From Anaerolineaceae bacterium UBA3924 (lineage in GTDB: Bacteria; Chloroflexota; Anaerolineae; Anaerolineales; Anaerolineaceae), in contig DGEO01000027.1 in NCBI GenBank assembly GCA_002385985.1, positions 232,983 to 245,137 on the forward strand: a DNA stretch of 12,155 nucleotides. The letters are read 5' to 3'. A program made the translations under genes and the position numbers. The notes beneath the pieces are model-generated. The model saw only the letters and a list, made by a program, of their open reading frames with translations. It made no database searches and was not told the DNA's origin. Shown here piece after piece: positions 1 through 7,700 of this stretch (within the stretch, counting starts at the first letter, position 1; every line of letters begins with the position of its first letter).

Positions 1-156
1 GAGGGCGTGATCGATCAGGCGCAGGTGGACGAGATGGAGGCAAGGGTCAAAGAGATCGTCGACGAGGCGGTGCGCTACGCCGAATCCGCGCCGTACCCGG
101 ACGTCAGCGAGGCCGCCGGGAAAGTGTACGCCGAAGCGGAGGTGACCTATGGCTGA
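1..156 (+). CDS. 2-oxoacid dehydrogenase E1 component, alpha subunit (3' end only)
   Basis: Reading frame 1 is open from the window edge to a TGA at 154-156 and gives the last 51 residues of a protein whose start lies outside. The tail is an acidic, helical segment (VDEMEARVKEIVDEAV, then YAESAPYPD), which resembles the C-terminus of thiamine-diphosphate E1 alpha subunits. The position agrees: the stop codon overlaps the start of an E1 beta gene by 8 bp, the usual arrangement for split E1 alpha/beta pairs. E1 alpha and beta form a heterotetramer that decarboxylates a 2-oxoacid and passes the acyl group to the lipoyl arm of E2. The catalytic and ThDP-binding parts are not in the window, so substrate (pyruvate, branched-chain oxoacid, acetoin) cannot be judged from this piece. 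Identity rests on context plus a short tail. Confidence 0.8.
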   Translation, partial: EGVIDQAQVDEMEARVKEIVDEAVRYAESAPYPDVSEAAGKVYAEAEVTYG

Positions 157-1132
157 GATGACTCTGATTCAAGCCATCCGGCAGGCGATGGACGAAGAAC
201 TGGCCCGCGATCCGGACACCTTCATCGTCGGTGAGGACGTCGGCGTGCGCGGGGGCGTATTCCGGGCGACGCAGGGCCTCTACGAGAAGTACGGCCCGGA
301 CCGGGTGATCGACTCCCCGCTGGCGGAGCTGTCCATTGTGGGGGTGGGTATCGGCGCCGCGCTGTACGGGATGCGGCCCATCTGCGAGATCCAGTTCGCC
401 GACTTCATCTACCCGGCCTTCAACCAGATTGTCTCCGAGGCGGCCAAGATGTATTACCGCTCCGATGGCCAGTGGATGGTGCCGATGGTAATCCGCGCGC
501 CGTACGGCGGGGGCATCGGCGGCGGGCTGTACCACTCCCAGAGCGTGGAGGCCTTTTTCACCCACGTGCCCGGGCTGAAGGTGGTCATCCCCTCCAACCC
601 GCGGGACGCCAAGGGGCTGCTCAAGGCGGCGGTGCGTGACAACAACCCGGTCATGTATTTTGAGCCCAAGAAGGGTTACCGTCTGATCAAGGGCGAGGTG
701 CCCGAGGGGGATTACATCACTCCCATTGGCCCGGCGGAGGTCACCCGCGAGGGGCAGGACCTGACCGTGTTCGCCTACGGGATGATGCATTTCTATGCCC
801 TGCAGGCGGCCGAGCAGGTGGCGAAAGAGGGCATCGACGTGGAGGTGGTGGACCTGCGCACCCTTTACCCGGTGGACCGGGAGACCATTCTGGCTTCGGT
901 CCGGAAGACCGGCAAGGCGCTGATCGTGCACGAGGACAACCTGACCGGCGGGTACGGCGCCGAGGTTGCCGCGACCATCGCCGAACACGGTTTCCAGGAT
1001 CTGGACGCCCCGGTGCGCCGTCTGGCCGGGCCGGACGTGCCCGCTGTGCCATTCAGCCACCCGATGCAGGAGTGGTTCATGCTCAACCCGGACAAAATCG
1101 CCGCGGCCATCCGGTCGCTGGCCGAGTACTAG
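149..1132 (+). CDS. 2-oxoacid dehydrogenase E1 component, beta subunit (PDH/BCKDH type)
   Basis: The 327-residue product has the usual length of bacterial E1 beta subunits. Family signatures are present: GEDVG near residues 28-32, the DSPLAE motif near 55-60, EIQFADF near 80-86, and an RAPYGGG-type loop near 116-122 followed by HSQSVE. The C-terminal transketolase domain carries the VVDLRTLYPVD motif near residues 234-244 and the VHEDN motif near 260. E1 beta pairs with E1 alpha to bind thiamine diphosphate and decarboxylate the 2-oxoacid. The sequence YFEPK near residue 170 resembles branched-chain oxoacid dehydrogenases more than classical pyruvate dehydrogenases, but this is not decisive. 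The ATG at 149 is chosen because GGAGGTGA at 138-145 is a very strong ribosome-binding site and the 8-bp overlap with E1 alpha implies translational coupling. An ATG at 158 is less well placed. Confidence 0.95.
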   Translation: MAEMTLIQAIRQAMDEELARDPDTFIVGEDVGVRGGVFRATQGLYEKYGPDRVIDSPLAELSIVGVGIGAALYGMRPICEIQFADFIYPAFNQIVSEAAKMYYRSDGQWMVPMVIRAPYGGGIGGGLYHSQSVEAFFTHVPGLKVVIPSNPRDAKGLLKAAVRDNNPVMYFEPKKGYRLIKGEVPEGDYITPIGPAEVTREGQDLTVFAYGMMHFYALQAAEQVAKEGIDVEVVDLRTLYPVDRETILASVRKTGKALIVHEDNLTGGYGAEVAATIAEHGFQDLDAPVRRLAGPDVPAVPFSHPMQEWFMLNPDKIAAAIRSLAEY

Positions 1133-1162
1133 CCGGACCGCGGCTTCAGGAGGTAGGGAAAC

Positions 1163-2518
1163 ATGGCCACCAGAATTGTGATGCCAAAACTGGGTGAATC
1201 GGTGGTGGAAGGCACGATCGGCCGCTGGGTGAAGCAGGAAGGCGAGACGATCGAGGAATTTGAGACCCTGCTGGAGGTGGCCTCCGACAAGGTGGACACC
1301 GAAGTACCCAGCCCGGCCAGCGGAACCGTGCTCAAGATCATTGTACCGGAGGGCGAAACCGTCCCGGCGGGGACCACCATTGCCTGGATCGGGGAGCCGG
1401 GGGAGGACATTCCCGAGGAGGGCGGCGGTGCGGACGGGCAGACAGCCACGTCCCCGCAGGAAGCGGAAACCGCCGGGGGCAACGGCCAGCCGGCGGCAGC
1501 GCCTCCGCGCGCCGGGAGGGACAGCGACCTGGGGTTTATCTCCCCGGTGGTGGCCCGTATGGCCCGGGAGGAAAATGTCGATCTGACGCAAATCCGGGGC
1601 ACCGGGCAGGGTGGCCGGATCACCAGGAAGGACGTGCGCGACTACATCGAGCAGCGCAAGCGCGAAAGAATGGAGGAACGACCGGCCTGGGAAACGCCGG
1701 GCGAAGGCGACCTCTTCCGACCCACCGAGCTGCAGTTTGGAACAGCCTCAAGGGAAGCTCCGCCGGCGCAGCCAGAAGCGGCCGAAACGCCGGCCCGGGA
1801 GGAGCGGCCCGCAGCGCCGGCTGCCGGAATGGCTCCCGGAGACCGCCTGGTACCGCATTCCAGGATGCGCCGCTCCATCGCCGAACACATGGTGATCAGC
1901 AAGCGCACCGCGCCGCATGTCACCACGGTAATGGAAGCCGACCTGCAGCGGGTGGTGCGCCATCGAGAGGCCAACAAGGCAGCCTATGAGCGCGACGGCG
2001 CGCGGCTGACGTATACGCCCTATTTCATCGCCGCGGCGGTCGCCGTGTTGAAGGCTTATCCGCAGGTGAACGCCTCCTGGACGGAGGAGGGCCTGCTGCT
2101 GCACGGAGAAATCAACGTTGGCATTGCCACTTCGCTCGGCGAGGAGGGCCTGATCGTTCCGGTCATTCACCGGGCGGACAGCTATTCGCTGCTGGGCCTG
2201 GCGCGGGCGGTGGCTGACCTGGCCGGGCGCGCCCGCAGCCGCCAGCTCAAGCCCGACGAGATCAAGAACGGCACCTTCACCATCACCAATCACGGCACGG
2301 CCGGCTCGCTCTTTGCAACTCCGGTGATCAACCAGCCCCAGGTCGGGATTCTGGGAGTGGGGGCCATCCAGAAGCGGCCGGTGGTGGTCGATGAAGACGC
2401 CATCGCCGTGCGGCCGATGGTGTACCTGTCCTTAACCTTTGATCACCGCGCGCTGGATGGGGCCAGCGCGGACGCATTCCTGAGCAAGGTCGTCGAAACC
2501 CTTGAAAACTGGTCCTGA
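1163..2518 (+). CDS. 2-oxoacid dehydrogenase E2 component, dihydrolipoamide acyltransferase
   Basis: This 451-residue protein is the core of the dehydrogenase complex: it receives the acyl group on a lipoyl-lysine and transfers it to CoA. One N-terminal lipoyl domain spans about residues 1-80, with the lipoylated lysine K43 in the motif ASDKVDTE. A Pro/Ala/Glu-rich linker follows. The peripheral E3/E1-binding domain lies at about 125-165 (FISPVVARMA, then GTGQGGRITRKDV). A second long flexible linker runs to about 225. The catalytic acyltransferase domain fills about 227-451 and ends with the active-site motif DHRALDG, in which H428 and D432 match the conserved HxxxDG. AGGAGGT at 1148-1154 sits 8 nt before the ATG and fixes the start. 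The gap to E1 beta is 30 bp, so the genes are co-transcribed. Acyl substrate is not predictable by eye. Confidence 0.95.
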   Translation: MATRIVMPKLGESVVEGTIGRWVKQEGETIEEFETLLEVASDKVDTEVPSPASGTVLKIIVPEGETVPAGTTIAWIGEPGEDIPEEGGGADGQTATSPQEAETAGGNGQPAAAPPRAGRDSDLGFISPVVARMAREENVDLTQIRGTGQGGRITRKDVRDYIEQRKRERMEERPAWETPGEGDLFRPTELQFGTASREAPPAQPEAAETPAREERPAAPAAGMAPGDRLVPHSRMRRSIAEHMVISKRTAPHVTTVMEADLQRVVRHREANKAAYERDGARLTYTPYFIAAAVAVLKAYPQVNASWTEEGLLLHGEINVGIATSLGEEGLIVPVIHRADSYSLLGLARAVADLAGRARSRQLKPDEIKNGTFTITNHGTAGSLFATPVINQPQVGILGVGAIQKRPVVVDEDAIAVRPMVYLSLTFDHRALDGASADAFLSKVVETLENWS

Positions 2519-2519
2519 G

Positions 2520-3167
2520 ATGCACAGACTGCTCAGCCTGCGGCGCGATCTGCGCGACGGGCTGGGTTGGATCGTCACCGGAGAGTGGAGCGAACCGCAG
2601 CTGACCGTGCTGTGGGAGGCCGGGCAGGCTCTGGAGCGGCTGATCGCCGACCTGCAGGGCCGCCCGCCCGGCGGCTGGGTGCCGCAGTACCTGCCGGCCC
2701 GCTTTAGGCGAGCCGGCATTGCCGGGCGTGTTGGCCCGCTGAAGGGCAAAAGCTTTGTCTTTCCCCGGCATGTGGTCTCGATGTGCGAGGGGTTCGAGTC
2801 CAGCGCTCACCCGCACGGGCACATCTTCCATGAAATGGGCCACGTGCTGGATAACCACCTGGGCGGCTGGCTGCCGGCCACCTTCGTGGGTGGCGGGCCG
2901 GCCGACCGCATGGTGCGGGCGGTGGGCGGAATGCCCGCCCGGGCCGGGCTGCGGTTCCTCCCCAGGCGCGATTATCCCTGGCGGGTGACTCCGCGGGAGC
3001 ACTGGCCTCCGGGATCGTATGCCAACCTCAACGTCGCCGAAGACTTTGCCGAGACCTTCGCCCTGACCCTGCTGGCCCCGGAGAAGGTGCCGCCCGCACG
3101 GCTGGCCTGGATGCGGGCCTTTTTGCGAGCGCTTCCGGCGGGGTCGGGCGAGCGCTTGCGGGTATAA
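2520..3167 (+). CDS. small HExxH zinc-metallopeptidase-like protein
   Basis: The 215-residue product is not assigned to a named family. It contains HEMGH at residues 104-108 (His104, Glu105, His108), the canonical zinc-binding and catalytic motif of metallopeptidases, followed by VLD. Further on, AEDFAETFA at about 173-181 resembles the downstream glutamate-bearing helix of gluzincin-like peptidases, including the anthrax lethal-factor-like group; Glu174 or Glu178 is the likely third ligand. No signal peptide or membrane segment is seen, so a cytoplasmic protein is inferred. The ATG at 2520 follows the E2 stop after one base (TGA-G-ATG), with no good ribosome-binding site, which points to translational coupling. 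An in-frame TTG at 2502, inside the end of E2, would add six residues. Metal binding is likely from the motif; proteolytic activity and target are unknown. It sits between E2 and E3, which is unusual. Confidence 0.8.
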   Translation: MHRLLSLRRDLRDGLGWIVTGEWSEPQLTVLWEAGQALERLIADLQGRPPGGWVPQYLPARFRRAGIAGRVGPLKGKSFVFPRHVVSMCEGFESSAHPHGHIFHEMGHVLDNHLGGWLPATFVGGGPADRMVRAVGGMPARAGLRFLPRRDYPWRVTPREHWPPGSYANLNVAEDFAETFALTLLAPEKVPPARLAWMRAFLRALPAGSGERLRV

Positions 3168-3168
3168 T
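3163..3168 (+). promoter_or_regulatory. possible lpdA promoter -10 element
   Basis: A perfect TATAAT overlaps the stop codon of the upstream peptidase-like gene and lies about 97 bp before the lpdA start. I find no recognisable -35 hexamer at 16-18 bp spacing and no TGn extension, so this is only a candidate. The 97-bp gap is large for this tightly packed operon, which makes a separate promoter for lpdA reasonable. Read-through from the dehydrogenase operon is equally possible, since no terminator is visible in the gap. Confidence 0.35.
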
Positions 3169-3264
3169 GAAGCCAGGTGGGTGTAGGGATCGGCCAATCA
3201 CCTTCCGCTGACGTCGTCATTCGATCGAGCCGAGTCGATCCATTCCAATAACGAGGAAGTAGCA

Positions 3265-4662
3265 ATGAGCGAGTATGATGTTGTCGTCATTGGCGGCGGT
3301 CCCGGCGGATACGTCGCCGCGATTCGTGCTGCCCAGCTGGGGCAGAAGACCGCCGTGGTGGAAAAGGAAAAACTGGGCGGCATCTGCCTGAATGTTGGCT
3401 GTATTCCGTCCAAAGCGCTGCTGCGCAATGCTGAACTGGCTCACATCCTGCGCGAGCGGGCGAAAGAATTCGGTATTTCCTTTGAGAATCTGCAGCTGGA
3501 TTTCAGCGCGGCCGTCAAACGCAGCCGGCAGGTGTCCGACCGCCTGGTTAAGGGCGTTGGCTTCCTGATGCGCAAGAACAAGATTGATGTCAAAACCGGC
3601 ACTGCCAAATTGACCGGTCCGAAGAGCCTGGTGGTCACCGGTGAGGACGGCAGCACCGAGGAAATCCAGGCCAAAAATATCATCCTGGCCACCGGTTCGC
3701 GTGCCGCGGTCATCCCCGGCGTGGAGGTGGACGGCGAAAAGGTGCTCACCTTCCGCGAGGCCATTCTGCAGACCCGCCAGCCCAAATCGGTCATCGTGAT
3801 CGGCGGCGGGCCGATTGGCATCGAGTTCTCGGACGTGTGGTCCTCCTACGGCACGGAGGTAACCGTGGTGGAGATGCTGCCGCGCATCATCCCGTTGGAA
3901 GACGAGGAAATGAGTAAAGAGCTCACCAAGGTCTTCGAAAAACGCGGCGTGAAGCTGCTCACCGGCGCGCGGGTGGAGAAGGTCGAAGCCACTGACAGCG
4001 GCGTGCGGGTGACCGTGAGCAAGGATGGCCAGCAGCAGGCGCTGGAAGCCGAGCAGGCGCTGGTCGCCACCGGCTTCAAGCCCAACACAGCCGATATCGG
4101 CCTGGAAGCTGCCGGCGTCGAGCTGGACAAGCGCGGCTTTGTGGTCATTGATGAGTACATGCGCACCAACGTCCCCGGCATTTACGCCATCGGCGATGTG
4201 ACCGGCAAGCTGCTGCTGGCTCATGTCGCTTCCGCGCAGGGCATCGTCGCCGCGGAGACCATCGCCGGGGTGGAGACCATGCCGCTGGATTACACCATGA
4301 TGCCGCGTGCGGTCTACACCCATCCGCAGGTGGCTTCCTTTGGCCTGACCGAGGAACAGGCCCGCGAGCAGGGCCGCGACTACAAGGTCGGCCGCTTCCC
4401 CTTCCAGGCCAACGGCAAGGCGCTGGGGCTGGGGGATTACACCGGCTTTGCCAAGATCCTGGTGGATAAACAGTACGGCGAGATTCTGGGCGCGCACATG
4501 ATCGGCCCGGATGTGTCCGAACTGCTGCCCGAGCTGACCCTGGCCCAGAAGTGGGAGCTGACCACCGAGGAAATCTCGCGCAATGTGCACGCTCACCCGA
4601 CCCTGAGCGAGGTGCTGATGGAGGCGGCGCACGACGCCGAAGGTCACGCCATCAGCATTTAG
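3265..4662 (+). CDS. lpdA: dihydrolipoyl dehydrogenase (E3)
   Basis: This 465-residue flavoprotein reoxidises the dihydrolipoyl arm of E2 and passes electrons through FAD to NAD+. The N-terminal FAD-binding Rossmann motif GGGPGG is at residues 10-15. The redox-active disulfide is C41/C46 in GGICLNVGCIPSK. A second Rossmann motif for NAD, GGGPIG, is at 180-185. The motif YAIGD, with D311 contacting FAD, follows near 307-311. The C-terminal dimerisation domain ends in HAHPTLSE, where H444 and E449 form the catalytic His-Glu pair that acts across the dimer. Length and all motifs are intact. GAGGAAG at 3253-3259 lies 5 nt before the ATG. Being at the end of the E1-E2 gene set, it probably serves this complex, and may also serve other lipoyl enzymes. 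A strong hairpin terminator follows. Confidence 0.98.
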   Translation: MSEYDVVVIGGGPGGYVAAIRAAQLGQKTAVVEKEKLGGICLNVGCIPSKALLRNAELAHILRERAKEFGISFENLQLDFSAAVKRSRQVSDRLVKGVGFLMRKNKIDVKTGTAKLTGPKSLVVTGEDGSTEEIQAKNIILATGSRAAVIPGVEVDGEKVLTFREAILQTRQPKSVIVIGGGPIGIEFSDVWSSYGTEVTVVEMLPRIIPLEDEEMSKELTKVFEKRGVKLLTGARVEKVEATDSGVRVTVSKDGQQQALEAEQALVATGFKPNTADIGLEAAGVELDKRGFVVIDEYMRTNVPGIYAIGDVTGKLLLAHVASAQGIVAAETIAGVETMPLDYTMMPRAVYTHPQVASFGLTEEQAREQGRDYKVGRFPFQANGKALGLGDYTGFAKILVDKQYGEILGAHMIGPDVSELLPELTLAQKWELTTEEISRNVHAHPTLSEVLMEAAHDAEGHAISI

Positions 4663-4685
4663 CTTTAACTCTGGATGTGTTCGAA

Positions 4686-4714
4686 CGCCCCCTCCAGCCC
4701 TGCCGGAGGGGGCG
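4686..4714 (+). terminator. rho-independent-like terminator after lpdA
   Basis: CGCCCCCTCC at 4686-4695 pairs perfectly with GGAGGGGGCG at 4705-4714, giving a 10-bp GC-rich stem with a 9-nt loop, 23 bp after the lpdA stop. The following bases (GCTTAATAG) contain only a poor T-tract, so termination may be partial. It separates the dehydrogenase operon from the secA promoter, whose possible -35 element begins three bases after the stem. Confidence 0.75.
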
Positions 4715-4716
4715 GC

Positions 4717-4747
4717 TTAATAGCCGCTCATGTCTGTATGCTATAAT
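4717..4747 (+). promoter_or_regulatory. secA promoter (extended -10)
   Basis: TATAAT at 4742-4747 is preceded by TG at 4739-4740, giving a perfect extended -10 (TGCTATAAT). A weak -35 candidate, TTAATA at 4717-4722, lies 19 bp upstream; an extended -10 can work with a poor -35. Transcription would begin near 4754, giving a leader of about 34 nt before the secA ATG. Position directly after a terminator and directly before secA supports the call. Confidence 0.7.
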
Positions 4748-4787
4748 TCCTCCCCTAGACGGAAATTGAAAAAAGGTATGCATTCGC

Positions 4788-7700
4788 ATGTTTCAGAAAA
4801 TCGCACGCATGCTTGGGGGCGACCCCAATAAAAAAGAAATAGAAAAATACGCCGCCGTGGTGGAGAAAATCAACGCGCTGGAGCCTCGCTTTGAGGCCAT
4901 GAGCGAGGATGAGCTGCGAAGGCAGACCGCCCTGTTCCGCCAGCGGCTGGCCGGCGGCGAGACGCTGGATGACCTGCTGGTGGAGGCGTTTGCCGCCGTC
5001 CGCGAGGCCTCCAAGCGCACGCTCGGGCTGCGGCACTACGACGTGCAGATGATCGGCGGCATGGTGCTGCATCACGGCAAGATCGCTGAGATGCGCACCG
5101 GCGAAGGCAAGACCCTGGTGGCTACCCTGCCGGTTTACCTGAACGCGCTGACCGGCCGGGGCGTGCACATCATCACCGTCAACGATTACCTGGCCCGCCG
5201 CGACGCTCGCTGGATGGCGCCGATTTATTCGCTGCTGGGGATGAGCGTGGGCGTGCTGCAGATGGCCGCCCGCACCGAGAACGGTAAGAAGGCCTTTCTG
5301 GTGGACCTGGAAAAGACCTCGGCGGTGGAGGACCAGCACCAGCTGGTGCTGGTGGACAGGGTGGAGGCCTACAACGCCGACATCACCTACGGCACCAACA
5401 GTGAGTTCGGCTTCGACTACCTGCGCGACAACCTGACCAACTCGCTCAAGGAGCGGGTGCAGCGCGGTCACTATTACGCCATCATCGACGAGGTCGACAA
5501 CGTGCTCATCGACGAGGCCCGCACGCCGCTGATCATCTCCGGGCCGGCCTCGGAGGACACCGAGTGGTACGTGCGCATGGCCCAGGTGGTTCGCGCGCTC
5601 AACCCGGAAGACTACGAGATCAACGAAAAAGACCGCAACGTCACCCTGACCGAGGTAGGCGAGGCGCACGTCGAAGAGCTGCTGCAGACCCCGCTGCGCG
5701 ACCCGGACCGGCCGGAAGACATCAGCCCGGAACAGGCTCGCCTGCTGGGTTTCCTGGAGCAGGCACTGCGCGCGCAGCATCTTTACAGGCGGAACAAGGA
5801 TTACATCGTGCAGGGCGGCAAGGTGGTTATCGTGGACGAGTTCACCGGCCGGTTAATGCCGGGCCGCCGCTGGTCCGAGGGCCTGCACCAGGCCGTGGAG
5901 GCCAAGGAAGGCGTCCGGGTGGAGCCGGAAACCATCACCTACGCCACCATCACCATCCAGAACTACTTCCGCATGTATGAAAAGCTGGCCGGTATGACCG
6001 GTACGGCGCTGACGGAAGCCGAGGAATTCTCCAAGATTTACAAGCTGGACGTGCTTCCCATCCCCACCAACCTGGAGTACAACGCCATCGGGCTGAACGC
6101 TTCGCTGGTGGAGGTGACGGACAAGGACGCCGACGGCTACCGATACACCTATTACGCCCGGCTAAACGACCCCTCCCGCAAGCCGGTGTTCTTCAAGCGT
6201 AAGGACTACCCGGATGTGGTCTACCGCACCGAAGAGGCCAAGCTGCGGGCCATCACCCTGGAGATCCTGCGCTATCACATTTTCGGGCGGCCTCAGCTGA
6301 TCGGCACCACCTCGGTGGAGCACTCTGAGCGGCTCTCCGATCGGCTGGGTTCGGAACCGCTGCGCCGGCTGGCGCAGACTCTGCTGCTGCGTGAGGCCTG
6401 GCTGAAAAAGCACAACCGCCAGCAGGCCGAGACTGCCATCCCTGAGCTGGCCTTCCTGAACAAACCGCTGGATTCTCTGAACACGGCCGAGATGCGGCAG
6501 TTTGGGCGCGCCAACGGGCTGAGCACCATCTCGGTGGAGGATCCGGAGAACCTGGATACGCTGATTTCGCTGCTGGGGCTGCGTCCCGAGGACCGGGACA
6601 GGCTGCTCAAGGTGCTGCAGGGCGGCATCCCGCACCAGGTGTTGAACGCGCGCAAGCACGACGAGGAATCGCAGATCATCGCCCGCGCCGGCGCCTACGG
6701 TGCCGTGACCATCGCCACCAACATGGCCGGCCGTGGTGTGGACATCAAGCTGGGCGGCGAGCTGGATGAGGAGATCTACCGGGACGTCACCCGCGTGCTG
6801 GACAAGGCCGGGATTGACCCCTACGGCATGAACATGCAGCAAATCCGCCAGGCGCTGCAGAATCTCTCCCCGGACCAGTACGGGGTGTACGAGGAGTCGG
6901 TGCGCGCTTTCCTCAAGCAGATGGACGAGGCCGATAAGGTGCGCGAACTGGGCGGCCTGCATGTGATCGGCTCCGAGCGGCATGAGGCCCGCCGCATTGA
7001 CAACCAGCTGCGCGGCCGTTCCGCCCGCCAGGGTGACCCGGGTTCCTCGCGCTTCTACCTATCGCTGGAAGATGAGCTGATGCGCCTGTTCGGCGGCGGG
7101 CAGGTGGAAGCGCTGATGAAGCGCCTGAACATCGACGAAAGCCTGCCGATCGAGAGCAACCTGGTCGGCCGGCTGGTGGAACAGTCGCAGACCCGCGTGG
7201 AAGGCGCCAACTTTGACGTCCGGAAGCACCTGCTGGAATACGACGACGTGCTCAACGCCCAGCGCAAGCGCATCTACTCGCAGCGCGACATGGTCTTCAC
7301 CAAGGAAGACCTGACTGAGGACGTGGAGGCCATGCTGGAGGCGGATATCTCCAACCGCATTCCGGCAGCCTTTGACGAAGATGAGGAAGGCCCCTGGAAG
7401 CTGCTGGGCTATCTGGAGGAAATCCAGCCGCCGGTGCTGGTCGGGAATGATATTTACCCGACATTCGCCCTGAACCTGGTGTTGGGCGCGTTGAAGAAGC
7501 ATCTGCCCGCCGCCGGCGCTTCTCCGGCCGATCTGAAGCAGGCCTATCTCGAAGTGGCCGGCCAGGCGCTGGAAGCCGAAAAGGAGCACCTGCTGCGCGC
7601 TACCCAGGAGATGCTGGATCGCCTGGAGGAAACCCTGGAACGGCAGCGCCAGGAGCGCTTTGACGCCATTGACACCTTCCAGGAAGGCCGCGGCCTGGGT

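Noticed and set aside
104..1591. Long antisense open frame (495 codons) opposite E1 beta and E2, and similar ones opposite lpdA (3217-4647) and secA (7059-8285)
   Set aside because: They lie entirely opposite strongly supported genes and encode low-complexity His/Gly/Leu/Arg-rich sequence with no recognisable domain. GC-rich codon use commonly opens such frames.
3223..3240. Small inverted repeat GATCGA-GCCGAG-TCGATC in the lpdA leader
   Set aside because: Only six base pairs, not followed by Ts, and not next to the ribosome-binding site. Too weak to call a regulatory structure.
4778..4787. ATG at 4778 just before the secA start
   Set aside because: It is out of frame with secA (10 bp upstream). 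The secA N-terminus MFQKIARMLGG starting at 4788 matches the usual SecA beginning.
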